Assembly: GCA_002343505.1 (NCBI GenBank)
Contig: DDQZ01000024.1
Location: forward strand, 124,404 to 188,403
Length of the DNA: 64,000 nucleotides
Reading direction: 5' to 3'
DNA from: Verrucomicrobiaceae bacterium UBA2429
Lineage (GTDB): Bacteria; Verrucomicrobiota; Verrucomicrobiia; Verrucomicrobiales; Verrucomicrobiaceae
Positions 52,988 through 61,967 of the stretch are shown piece after piece. Each line of letters opens with the position of its first letter. Position 1 is the first letter of the stretch. The notes under the pieces were generated by a model, which did not search any database, was not told the DNA's origin, and saw nothing but the letters and a program-made list of their open reading frames with translations. A program made the position numbers and the translations under genes.

Positions 52988-54559
52988 TCAATGACAGGCG
53001 CAGGTGCCGCAGCCTTTCTTGAAGCTGGCGAGGCGTTTTTCGATTTCGAGGGAGGTGGGGGTGACGGCGAGACCGCCGAGGGAGGTGCAGCGATGCTCGC
53101 GGGGCATGCGCTCGGCGACGGCTTTGGCGGCGTCGATGACCTCGTCGAGCGGGATGAGCGGATCGTAGCCGGCGAGGGCCATGTTTGCGCACGAGAGCGC
53201 GTTGCTGGCGGCCATGACGTTTTTTCCGAGGCACGGGGCCTCGACGCGGTTCGCGATGGGATCGCAAATGAGGCCGAGCATGCTCTGAAACGCCATCGAG
53301 GCCGCGGCGATGGCCTGATCGCGTGTGCCTCCGGCGAGCGTGACGAGCGCGGCGGCGGCCATGCTGGCGGCGGCACCACCCTCGGCCTGACAGCCGCCGA
53401 CTTCCGCCGCGAAGGTCCAGCGCGTGGCGATGAAGGTGCCGATCATTCCGGCGGCGAGCATGGCTTTGGCCATTTGCTCCTCATCTTGATTCATCGCCTC
53501 GGCCATGGCGATGACGGCTGCGGGCAGGGCAGCGCATGCGCCAGCGGTCGGCGCGGCGACGATGACGCCCATGCTGCTTTTCACCTCCATCAAGGCGGTG
53601 ACGTAGAGGATGATGCGGTTCAACGCGCCGCCATCAAGCAGGCGGCCCGTGTTCATCATTTCGGCGAAACGTCCGCACTGATGATGCAGCACGCGGTCTT
53701 CATAACTCGTGCCCGCAATGCCACTGGCGATGGATTTGCGCAGGATGCGGACGATGCCGGTCATCTTGTCGATGACTTCGCGCTCGGTGAAGTTCCCACG
53801 GGCACGCTCGTATTCGATGGCGAGTTGCCACAGAGGCGTGTTTTGGTCTCCGTCGTGCTGAAGCATGGCTGCGCAGCTTGTGAAGGGGACGTGGAGATCT
53901 TTGCGAGATGGGACGGGGAGGACGGGAGAGAGCTTTTTGACCGAGATTGGCTTCAAATCGGACGTTGCTGCAAATTGAGATGATTTGATCTGGATGAGTT
54001 GCGTGTCGCCCAAATCGTGAGTGATGCAGACACTCTTGTCTGCTTCTGAAAAGCCCAGAATGCAGACAAGAGTGTCTGCATCACATTTTGAAAGCCAGAT
54101 CAGTGTCTCGTGATACCCGCCGTCCATGCGCAGCGGCACGCCGTCAATCTCGATGACTTCGATCATGCCGCCGCCGGTGGAGATGGCGATGAGGGTGTGC
54201 GTTTCGCGCGGGTTCTTCAGCGTGAGGCGGTAGGTGTTTGGATGCGGATCGCCGACATCGACGGTTTCGATGTGAAGCTTGATTCCAGCATCGGCGAGGG
54301 CTTGGGCGGAGTTCGGCAGTCGCTCGTCATCGGCGTTCCAGCCGAGCAAGCCGCCGAAGAGGCCCATGTCGCTGCCCTGGCTTTCGTGCGTTGTTGGCAG
54401 CGAACCGGCTCGGTCGAACTCGACGAGCACTTCCGTGATTTCGCCATCCATGAGATCAAGCGCCAGGCGTCCGATGCGCAGTGCGGCGGCGCAGTGTGAG
54501 CTGGACGGGCCGCGCATCACGGGGCCGATGACGTCGTTGAAGATGGAGACGGGTGTCAT
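52988..54559 (-). CDS. sdaA: L-serine ammonia-lyase (iron-sulfur, single polypeptide)
   Basis: Deaminates L-serine to pyruvate and ammonia with a [4Fe-4S] cluster. The 523-residue protein combines the ACT-like beta domain (start SIFNDVIGPVMRGPSSSHCAAA) and the alpha catalytic domain (GTFIATRWTF, with cluster cysteines in LICDPIANRVEAPCLGKN and SNALSCANMAL). It is longer than usual (about 455), partly due to a palindromic insertion at about residues 159-180. The C-terminus ends GCGTCACH. The upstream DUF6288 gene is 9 bp away. Confidence 0.92.
   Translation of the reverse strand: MTPVSIFNDVIGPVMRGPSSSHCAAALRIGRLALDLMDGEITEVLVEFDRAGSLPTTHESQGSDMGLFGGLLGWNADDERLPNSAQALADAGIKLHIETVDVGDPHPNTYRLTLKNPRETHTLIAISTGGGMIEVIEIDGVPLRMDGGYHETLIWLSKCDADTLVCILGFSEADKSVCITHDLGDTQLIQIKSSQFAATSDLKPISVKKLSPVLPVPSRKDLHVPFTSCAAMLQHDGDQNTPLWQLAIEYERARGNFTEREVIDKMTGIVRILRKSIASGIAGTSYEDRVLHHQCGRFAEMMNTGRLLDGGALNRIILYVTALMEVKSSMGVIVAAPTAGACAALPAAVIAMAEAMNQDEEQMAKAMLAAGMIGTFIATRWTFAAEVGGCQAEGGAAASMAAAALVTLAGGTRDQAIAAASMAFQSMLGLICDPIANRVEAPCLGKNVMAASNALSCANMALAGYDPLIPLDEVIDAAKAVAERMPREHRCTSLGGLAVTPTSLEIEKRLASFKKGCGTCACH
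54021..54084. repeat. Perfect 23-bp inverted repeat inserted in sdaA
   Basis: Arms 54021-54043 and 54062-54084 (gtgatgcagacactcttg... and its exact complement) are separated by 18 bp. They lie inside sdaA and encode about 22 residues (within CDADTLVCILGF...). It behaves like a palindromic element inserted in frame. Confidence 0.85.
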
Positions 54560-54568
54560 GGGATGGAT

Positions 54569-56986
54569 TCAGTTCACCGCACGAGCCTGGAAGGCACGCA
54601 AGTCCACCAGCGTGGGCGTTTCGGTGCTCGATTGAATGGCGGCGACGGCTTTGTCGAACTCGGCGAGGTGCTCTTTCGATCTGCGGGCGGTGACGAGTTG
54701 CTCGCGCACGACTTGCAGCTTTGGCAGCATCGCTTTAGCATGCGTGCCGTAGCGTTGCAGCGCGGTGAGGCAGGCGTGGGAGCGGTTTTTCTCACCCCAG
54801 CGCTCGGGTTCCATGACGGAGAGGCACAGCGCCATGCCTTCGCGAATGTGCAGGCGCGAGAGCAGATCGAGGCCGGCGAGACGGATGCCGTCGCCGAACA
54901 TCTCATTGCTCGGCGCGATGCGTTCGATGGCTTTGGCGATGTCGGGCAGCAGTTCGACGAGGTCGGCATCGGTGAGGCGGTCGAGCGCCTTGCTCACCGA
55001 GCCGCGCGGGATGCTGTCCTCATGCTGGAGCAGGGCGCGGATGGCGGGATAAAGCTGCGCGCGGTCCACGCCATCGAGCGAATCCGCGAGGATGCTGCGC
55101 GGTCCGCGCTGGCCGGGATAGTTCGCAAACAGCGCCACGCTGGCGGAGCGCGCGGCGAGACGACGCGGGTCGGCGGGATTCGTGCGAACGGTCATCGCGA
55201 GCAGGTCACTGACACTGGCCTTGCGCGCGGCGGGGCCGAGCGTGGGGATGGCCTCGGCGGCGAGGGATTGCAGCCACGGGTCAGCGTCCTTGAGCGCGGC
55301 GCGGAGCTGCGGCGCGGCGGCATCGGCACGCTGGCCGAGAGCGCCGAGCGCTTCCACCGCTCCGTAACGGGTATCGCGGTCCGTGCTCGCGAGAAGTTTG
55401 AGCAAAGCGGGAACAAAGTCGCCTTGACGCTTGCCCAGTGCCTCAGCGCTGCGTTTGCGCACAAATGGGGACCAACTGGCGAGCCCTGCGAGGAGTTGCT
55501 CGCTCGTGCGCTGCTCGTAGCGGTTCGCATCGTCTTTGAAGGCGAAGTCGCGGCCGGCGGCGATGACCGCTGCGGTCTGCGTGGCATCCAGCGGCGGCAT
55601 GGCGAAGGCTTTGCGGCCAGTTAGGCGCAGACTTTTCAGCGGCAGCGCGTAGTCGAGCAGATGACTGCCGCTCGTGTCCCAGCCTTTGTAGGCGCCGTGC
55701 TCCTCCGCGCCGACGGGCGAGCCTTGATAGACCCAGGCCGCGTCCCAAGTACGGGCGAGATCATAATACCACGACTGCTCCTGCCAATACGCGCCGGTGG
55801 TTAGGCTGCCGCAGCGCGCGACACCCTGCATGGCCCAGAGGATGTTAAAGTAGTTGCCCGTGTGGCCGCGCTCGCGCTCGCTGTAGGCCGCGGCGGCCAT
55901 TTTGGCGAAAAACTCCGCCGCCTCGCGGTCGCCGAGCAAATCAAAGAGCACGGTGGCAGCGGCGCATTTGCCGTTGTCCTCATGCGCGGGAAAGGGCAGA
56001 TGATCGCCATAAGGCACCGCGCCTTTGTGGACGAACCAGCGCAGGAAGCCCGACGCCTTCGTGATCGCGCGGTCGAGATCAGGATGCGACACACCAGCCT
56101 CGCGCGCGAGCACCATGCCGATGGTCAGCGGCAGGCCGGGCGCGTTCATCGCGCCGTAGCCGCTGAGATTCCCGCCACTGGTGGCGAAGCGGTGCCCCCA
56201 GGTGCCCACGCCGCTCTGGCCGCGCGCCGTTTCGAGCGCGAGCCGCGTGAGGCCGGGCATGACGGAAGTGTCGCCAGTGGCCATGACGTATTCGCTGACG
56301 AACATCATCAAGAAGCCGTAATACCACGAGAGATAGCCGTCCGTGGTGAAGTCCGCCGCCCACTGCGCCTCGCGTTTCACGAGCGGCAGGTGTTCTTTGT
56401 CGCCGCTGGCGAGCAGGGCCAGCGCATTGAGCGCACGCGGGATCGGGTTGAGCTGCTTCGTGTAGTTCTTCTCGTCCGCCATGCGTTTCGCGAGCGAGGC
56501 GCAGCCCAGCTCAAAGACGCGCCCCGACTTCGCGCAATCATACGGCGCGGTCGCGCTGTAGCCGCCGAGCACCGCGAGCTTCAGCTCCACGGTATCTGTT
56601 TTTCCAGCACGCCAGCGCAGCAGACGCAACGCACCCGTCTTCGCCTCCGCCGCCGTGATGGCCTTTGCAAAAAGCACCCGCGCATCATCGGCGAAAGGTT
56701 CGGCGTTCACACCAAGGATCACATCACCCACCGCCAGCACGCCATCAGCGGGCGATCCCGACGCGATTTTGGTCACGAGGATTTGCCGCGCATCACGCGA
56801 ATGACCACGCGATGTGAAAATCCAGCCACGCGCGCCCGTCGGCCCGAGCGTCCAGTCGTGTGACTCATCGGGCCTGCCACCTTTCGTGAAGTCGGGCGGC
56901 GTCAAAGTCTCGCCCGGCTTGGCAGCGAGCGCCGGCCACGCGAAAAGCACCGAGAGAGCGAGAGTAAATGAGGAGATGAGTTTCAT
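54569..56986 (-). CDS. DUF6288 secreted protein with PDZ and HEAT-like repeats
   Basis: The 805-residue protein has a signal peptide (about 1-21) and a PDZ-like segment (about 50-130; GVLAVGDVILGVNAEPFADDARVLFAKAI). A large helical alpha-toroid-like domain follows (about 160-480). The C-terminal part has HEAT-like repeats (RYGAVEALGALGQRADAAAP). The family is seen with sulfatases in planctomycetes and Verrucomicrobia; its role is unknown. It lies 12 bp from the upstream sulfatase in the same run. Confidence 0.85.
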   Translation of the reverse strand: MKLISSFTLALSVLFAWPALAAKPGETLTPPDFTKGGRPDESHDWTLGPTGARGWIFTSRGHSRDARQILVTKIASGSPADGVLAVGDVILGVNAEPFADDARVLFAKAITAAEAKTGALRLLRWRAGKTDTVELKLAVLGGYSATAPYDCAKSGRVFELGCASLAKRMADEKNYTKQLNPIPRALNALALLASGDKEHLPLVKREAQWAADFTTDGYLSWYYGFLMMFVSEYVMATGDTSVMPGLTRLALETARGQSGVGTWGHRFATSGGNLSGYGAMNAPGLPLTIGMVLAREAGVSHPDLDRAITKASGFLRWFVHKGAVPYGDHLPFPAHEDNGKCAAATVLFDLLGDREAAEFFAKMAAAAYSERERGHTGNYFNILWAMQGVARCGSLTTGAYWQEQSWYYDLARTWDAAWVYQGSPVGAEEHGAYKGWDTSGSHLLDYALPLKSLRLTGRKAFAMPPLDATQTAAVIAAGRDFAFKDDANRYEQRTSEQLLAGLASWSPFVRKRSAEALGKRQGDFVPALLKLLASTDRDTRYGAVEALGALGQRADAAAPQLRAALKDADPWLQSLAAEAIPTLGPAARKASVSDLLAMTVRTNPADPRRLAARSASVALFANYPGQRGPRSILADSLDGVDRAQLYPAIRALLQHEDSIPRGSVSKALDRLTDADLVELLPDIAKAIERIAPSNEMFGDGIRLAGLDLLSRLHIREGMALCLSVMEPERWGEKNRSHACLTALQRYGTHAKAMLPKLQVVREQLVTARRSKEHLAEFDKAVAAIQSSTETPTLVDLRAFQARAVN

Positions 56987-56998
56987 GATGTGAGCGAT

Positions 56999-58354
56999 TC
57001 AATACTTGGCCGGCAGTTGAGCCTCGCTCTTGACGAGCCAGTCCTGAAGCTTTTCGGCCAGTCGTTGAGCAAGATCGGGAGCCTGGGCGGCAAGGTTGTT
57101 CTTCTCGCCGATGTCGCTGCCCAGGTCGTAAAGCTCCAGGGAGTGGTCGTCGTAGTTTTGGATGAGTTTGAAGCGGCCTTCGCGGAGGGCGCTGCCGAGA
57201 CGGTTGCGTTTGTGAAAGGCGTAGTTGGGATAATGAAAGTAAAGGGTGTCCCGCTGGAAACCGGATGTTTGCGTGAGCAGCGGCAGCAGACTTTTGCCAT
57301 CGACAGGATGGGCCTCCGTCGGAGGCAGGCCGGCCACCTCGAGCAGTGTCGGGTAGCAATCAGTGCTGATCACGGGCGTGGAATTGATGATGCCCGGCGG
57401 TATCTGACCGGGCCAGCGAACGATCCATGGGATCCGGATGCCACCCTCGTAGAGCATGCCCTTGAATCCACGAAGCGGGCGGTTGTCGCCATGATAGCCG
57501 CCGTTGTCCGACTTGAAGAGGACGAGGGTTTTCTCGCGCAATCCGGCCTCGTCGAGGGTCTTGAGGAAGCTGCCGATGGCTGTGTCCAGGCCTTCAATCA
57601 TCGCGGCATAGATCGGGTCTTTGATCTCGGTTCTCTGGCGGTATTTGGCGATCAGTGCTTCCCGTGCCTGCATGGGGTAGTGCACAGAGTAGGGCCACCA
57701 ATTGAGATAAAAAGACTGCTCCTTGTGCTGACGAATGAAGCGGATGGCTTCGTCAGCGAGCCGGTCGGGAAGATATTCACCGTCCTGTCCGTCTTTGAGC
57801 GCGGAATTGCGATAGGGGGCAAAGTAGCTGGCCGGCCCGCCGCTGGAGTTGCCGCCAGCATTGAGATCAAAACCTTGCTTTTCAGGACGGAGGTCGATTT
57901 CTGCAATGCCTTTATCCCCCTGCACCACATGGGAAAGGTGCCACTTCCCCACATGCGCTGTGGCGTAACCTGCCGCGGAAAGCCGCTCAGCGATCGTCAC
58001 TGCGGCAAGCGGCAGGTGGCGGCTGTTTGGGGCCTCATGCAGGGACGAGCCTTCGAGCGCAAAACCATCGGGATTGCCGGGGGCATGGTTGGTGATGCGC
58101 AGCCTGGCAGGCGACTGGCCGGTCATCATGGCGGCACGAGTGGGCGTGCAAACAGGAGAAGCCGCGTAGGCGTCGGTGAAGCGCATGCCGTCAGCGGCCA
58201 ACTGGTCCAGAGTGGGAGTGTCCACCGATGCATTGCCGTAGCAGTGCAGATCCCTCCACCCGAGATCGTCTGCCATGATGACGACGATGTTGGGTTTTGC
58301 ATTGGCGCTGCAAAGGCCGGCGAGAGCGAACAAAATGAGAGCGGCGATTCTCAT
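56999..58354 (-). CDS. Secreted sulfatase
   Basis: The 451-residue sulfatase has a signal peptide (about 1-19), the metal-binding start PNIVVIMADDLGW and the formylglycine site CTPTRAAMMTGQSP with Cys69. KWHLSHV and the FKSDNGG metal-site segment follow. Its start overlaps the upstream esterase stop by 4 bp, so the two are co-transcribed. Confidence 0.93.
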   Translation of the reverse strand: MRIAALILFALAGLCSANAKPNIVVIMADDLGWRDLHCYGNASVDTPTLDQLAADGMRFTDAYAASPVCTPTRAAMMTGQSPARLRITNHAPGNPDGFALEGSSLHEAPNSRHLPLAAVTIAERLSAAGYATAHVGKWHLSHVVQGDKGIAEIDLRPEKQGFDLNAGGNSSGGPASYFAPYRNSALKDGQDGEYLPDRLADEAIRFIRQHKEQSFYLNWWPYSVHYPMQAREALIAKYRQRTEIKDPIYAAMIEGLDTAIGSFLKTLDEAGLREKTLVLFKSDNGGYHGDNRPLRGFKGMLYEGGIRIPWIVRWPGQIPPGIINSTPVISTDCYPTLLEVAGLPPTEAHPVDGKSLLPLLTQTSGFQRDTLYFHYPNYAFHKRNRLGSALREGRFKLIQNYDDHSLELYDLGSDIGEKNNLAAQAPDLAQRLAEKLQDWLVKSEAQLPAKY

Positions 58355-59553
58355 CGGACCGTATTCTTGAGGTGGTTCAGTTCGGCCATCGCCTCGGCCA
58401 GGCCCTTGCCGATGCCGCCGAGGATCTTGGCGGAGCCGAGGTAGTGGAACTCGGCGTTGGAGACGCCTTTTTCGAGCACGAGGCGCTCACGCTCGGTGAG
58501 CGAATCAGCACGCATTTTGTCCGCGAGGGCTCTTTCCTCCGCAGGCTTCAGCTTTTGCTCCTTGGCGAGCTTCTTCGCCTTGTCTTTGACCTCGTTCTCT
58601 TTCGCGCGAGCGAGTTTGAGTTCGCGATCCCAATACTTCTCGGTGCGAATGGCCACGACATTGCCTTTGAACTCAGGCAACTCCGCCGGAGCGGCCATGG
58701 CATCGCGGAAGTTTTGATGCGTGGCTTTGTAGCGCTGCTCGTTGGGTCCATACTCGGAAGTCGGGCCGCCGACACCCATCACGCCGACGACGAAGGGCAG
58801 TTTCGGCGTCTTCAGATCCTTGCGCACATCACGGATGAAGTGCGCCATGACTTTGCTGTAGTCGTCATAGCCGCCGGGTTTGTCGCGAGTCGGATAGGTG
58901 CCGTTGTCCACCATGTCGTTCCAGCCCTGGAACCACGCGAAACCAGCGAGTTCGTAGCCTTGTGAGGCATCGTAGCTTGGAACCACGCGCTTGATGTCAG
59001 CGAGCACCTTCTTCACATGCTCGATCATGAGGCGATAGTAAACGCCGGTTTCCTTTTCCTTCGCTGCTTTGAGCGCGGCGATGTCCTTGCCCTGCTTCTG
59101 CATCGTGGCGAGTTGGGTCTCGTTAAAAACATACGGTCCGGCGCTCGGCGGACGAAAGTCGGTGTTGATGCTCTTGCCGCCCCACGACGTCTTGATGAGC
59201 AAAATGGGCGCGTCGGTGAGTTTTTCCATCGTGAGCCCAAAAGTGAACTCCGGGCCGATTTTCTCCTTCGTCGCGCCAAAACCGGCCGTGAGTTTGCCCG
59301 TCTGCTCGGTCGTGTCATCGCCCGCACAGCCGATCGAGGAGATCCACACGCGTTCGCACGTTTTCGGCGTGCCATCCGCGCTCGTCATGAGCTCCAGCAA
59401 CGGCTTCATGGCCGGATCCATGCCAATGTGCTCGATGGTGCTGATTTTCGCATGTCCCTGCATGTTCGACTGACCGGCGAGGATGAAGATTTGCAGCGGT
59501 TTGGCGTGGAGCGTTGCCGTGGCAAGAAGTGAGGCAATGAGGATGGATTTCAT
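58351..59553 (-). CDS. SASA-domain secreted esterase (sialate O-acetylesterase-like)
   Basis: Probably removes acetyl groups from sugars. The 400-residue protein has a signal peptide (about 1-18), the GDSL/SASA nucleophile block FILAGQSNMQG with Ser in GQSN, and WFQGWND in place of the usual QGE-type second block. The central region is rich in charged helix. It is flanked by sulfatases with 4-bp overlaps at both ends, fitting deacetylation and desulfation of the same glycan. Confidence 0.88.
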   Translation of the reverse strand: MKSILIASLLATATLHAKPLQIFILAGQSNMQGHAKISTIEHIGMDPAMKPLLELMTSADGTPKTCERVWISSIGCAGDDTTEQTGKLTAGFGATKEKIGPEFTFGLTMEKLTDAPILLIKTSWGGKSINTDFRPPSAGPYVFNETQLATMQKQGKDIAALKAAKEKETGVYYRLMIEHVKKVLADIKRVVPSYDASQGYELAGFAWFQGWNDMVDNGTYPTRDKPGGYDDYSKVMAHFIRDVRKDLKTPKLPFVVGVMGVGGPTSEYGPNEQRYKATHQNFRDAMAAPAELPEFKGNVVAIRTEKYWDRELKLARAKENEVKDKAKKLAKEQKLKPAEERALADKMRADSLTERERLVLEKGVSNAEFHYLGSAKILGGIGKGLAEAMAELNHLKNTVR

Positions 59554-60971
59554 GGTTTCGATTTGTGGACAGGCGCGATGTTTTTGGGAGCAAACAAACG
59601 CATCTCAGCGAGCTTGGCGGCGTGCTCGGGCTTTGTAGCGAGGTTCGTCCATTCATGCGGATCAGCCTCGATGTCGTAAAGCTCCTCTTCGTCGCCAGCG
59701 TAGTGGATGTAGCGCCAGCGTTGCGTGCTGATCGCGTAGTTCTCGGGCTTGTCGAGATGCGTGAGGGCGGCGTGCGGCCATACAGCCTGTGGATCACGCA
59801 ACAGCGGCACCAGGCTGCTATTGCTGATGTCCTCCTTCTTCGGCAGTCCGCACAGATCCGTGAGCGTGCCGAACAAATCCACCAAGCTCACGGGGCGATC
59901 ACACACGCTGCCGGGCGTGGTGCCTTCCGGCAAACCGGGTGCGCCTTTTGGCACGCGGATCATGAGCGGCACGCGGGCGCAGACACGCCAGCCGGTGTAT
60001 TTTTGCCAGTGCTCCTTCTCCCCGAGGTGCCAGCCGTGATCGCTCCAGAGCACGACGATCGTGTTGTCGCGCTGCGGACTCTTTTCGAGCGCATCCAGCA
60101 CGCGACCGAGCATCGCATCCGCGAAGTGAATCGACGCGAGATAGGCCTGGATGCCCTTCTTCCACTGCTCGTGCTTTTGAATGTGCGCAAAGTAGCGATT
60201 CCGCGCGAGTCGCTGGCCTGCGGGCGGCAGATCATCAACATCATCCGCCTTGTAGCCCGGCGGAAGCTGGATGCTTTCGAGCGGAAACGGCTCGAAATAC
60301 TTCTTCGGCACAAACCACGGCTCATGCGGCCGATAAAGCCCGCAGGCGAGGAAGAACGGCTTGTCATGCGGACGCTGCAGTTGCTCCCCAATCCACTTCG
60401 TCACCGCCCAATCGCCGCCAAACTGCTCATCCGTGACATCCAGCACCGCCCAGTCGGTCTCGACGTATTGCCAGTCGCCGCCACGCAGCAGGTTTACGGG
60501 CCGTTTCTCGGGATAAAACGTGTGCGGAAAGGGATTGTCCTTCGCTTTGTCCGGGAAGTAGTCATCCCAAGACGGAGGATCGATGATGTAATGCAGCATC
60601 TTGCCCGACCCCGCGCTCCAGTAGCCCTGTTTCGAAAAATAACGCGGCAACAGCTCCGCCTCCGGCATCACCTCGCGCATCTTTTGCAGGTTATGATAAA
60701 GCCCCGAACGATGCGGCGGCCGCCCGCTGAAGATCGCCGTGCGCGACGGATTGCACGAAGCCGCCGCCGTGTAGGCATTCCGAAACAACACCCCGCTCGC
60801 CGCCAGCCGATCCAGATTCGGCGTCTTCGTCTGCGGATGTCCGCCAAGACACCCAATCCAGTCATTGAGATCATCCAGCGCGATGAAGAGCACGTTCGGC
60901 CTGCTCTCCGCCGCCAAAGCATGGCCGCCAAAGAGCACAGAGATCGCAAAGAATGTCAGGATCGATTTCAC
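59550..60971 (-). CDS. Secreted sulfatase (iduronate-2-sulfatase-like)
   Basis: The 473-residue sulfatase has a signal peptide (VKSILTFFAISV...HALA), the metal-binding start PNVLFIALDDLNDW and the formylglycine site CNPSRTAIFSGRPP with Cys73. The LDDLNDW/CNPSRTA pattern is typical of iduronate-2-sulfatase-like enzymes. GTG 60971 is chosen for its signal peptide; an ATG at 61043 would add 24 hydrophilic residues. It is the first gene of this minus-strand operon and lies beside an IS element. Confidence 0.9.
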   Translation of the reverse strand: MKSILTFFAISVLFGGHALAAESRPNVLFIALDDLNDWIGCLGGHPQTKTPNLDRLAASGVLFRNAYTAAASCNPSRTAIFSGRPPHRSGLYHNLQKMREVMPEAELLPRYFSKQGYWSAGSGKMLHYIIDPPSWDDYFPDKAKDNPFPHTFYPEKRPVNLLRGGDWQYVETDWAVLDVTDEQFGGDWAVTKWIGEQLQRPHDKPFFLACGLYRPHEPWFVPKKYFEPFPLESIQLPPGYKADDVDDLPPAGQRLARNRYFAHIQKHEQWKKGIQAYLASIHFADAMLGRVLDALEKSPQRDNTIVVLWSDHGWHLGEKEHWQKYTGWRVCARVPLMIRVPKGAPGLPEGTTPGSVCDRPVSLVDLFGTLTDLCGLPKKEDISNSSLVPLLRDPQAVWPHAALTHLDKPENYAISTQRWRYIHYAGDEEELYDIEADPHEWTNLATKPEHAAKLAEMRLFAPKNIAPVHKSKP

Positions 60972-61083
60972 CAGCCTGATTCTGGAGCGTCCGGCACGCC
61001 ACGTCTTGGCATGATTGTCAGCGCAAGGCGAGCAAACGGGCACAGAGAGCCAATGTGGTGCAGCCGTTTTGGCTACGGAACAT

Positions 61084-61967
61084 TAGGCGGTGTCTTCGCA
61101 AATGAAACGCATTTCTGGCAAGGTCTTGGAATGGGCGGGAGTTGAGAATAAGCCATGTTCAACAAACTGACCCGGAGTCTGCAAACCGCCCTGCGTGACA
61201 GGGCTTCTTCATTCATTCTGTAGTCCAGCGACGGTGGGCGGGACGAAGAGGACGCAGGCCGCAAATCGTGCCTCTGCACCTCGAAGCCTTCTTCCACATC
61301 CTGCGCACTGGCGATCCATGGAGAGATCTGCCTGCGCACTATGGACTGTGGAACACGGTCTATTCACAGTTCAGACGCTGATGCCTCTGCGGGGTATGGG
61401 ACGCGCTGGTGGTATGGTTCGGCAAGAAAGCCAGGGGTGTGCTGCGGCATGTCGATGGCAGCTACATCAAGCTCCATCAGCACGGCCTCCAGGGTGCAGA
61501 GTCGGAGCGTGAGAAGCAGGCCATCGGGCTTTCGCGAGGAGGGATGACCACCAAGCTGATGGCCGCCGTCGATGAGGACGGCCTGCTCTATGACTTCGTG
61601 CTGTGCGCTGGCAACTTCCATGACCTCACCGCCGCGCGTCTGATGCTCGAGTCCTTTCGTGACACGCATTTGGTGGGTGACAAAGGCTTCGACAGCCTGG
61701 CCTTCCGCCAGGAGCTTGTGGCCCATGGGGCCGCTGGCAGCACGATCCCACGCAAAGGTTTCCAGACTCTCGATGAGCAGCCTCAACCCTTTGACCGTCA
61801 GACCTACGCCAAGCGCCATCTTGTCGAAAACTTCTTCCAACGCATGAAAGCACACAAACGCCTCGCTCTGCGTGCCGACAAAACCGCCTCATCCTTCGCT
61901 GGTTTCATCACTTTTGCCGCTCTCCTGGACAGAACTCACCTCGCTTGATTTGCAAAGACACCGCCTA
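61084..61967. mobile_element. IS5-family insertion sequence
   Basis: The element is bounded by 20-bp terminal inverted repeats at 61084-61103 and 61948-61967 (one mismatch, taggcggtgtctt...). The outermost TA is probably the duplicated target. Length about 884 bp is normal for the IS5 family IS427-type group. It carries one transposase gene with an in-frame stop. The right end falls on the stop codon of the neighbouring minus-strand gene. Confidence 0.88.
61199..61948 (+). pseudogene. IS5-family transposase with in-frame TGA
   Basis: One frame from 61199 encodes IS5-type sequence (LHLEAFFHILRTGDPWRDLP, then GLWNTVYSQFRR). A TGA stop at 61379-61381 follows where homologues usually have Trp (FRRW). 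The same frame continues to 61948 with the DDE domain: RHVDGSYIKLHQ (first Asp), LVGDKGFDS (second Asp) and the final VENFFQRMK (Glu). The N-terminus is unclear because another stop sits at 61196. It is likely inactive unless the stop is read through. Confidence 0.82.

Noticed and set aside
61199..61948. Programmed -1 frameshift between two transposase frames
   Set aside because: The two halves are in the same frame, separated only by TGA at 61379-61381, so it is a nonsense codon rather than a shift.
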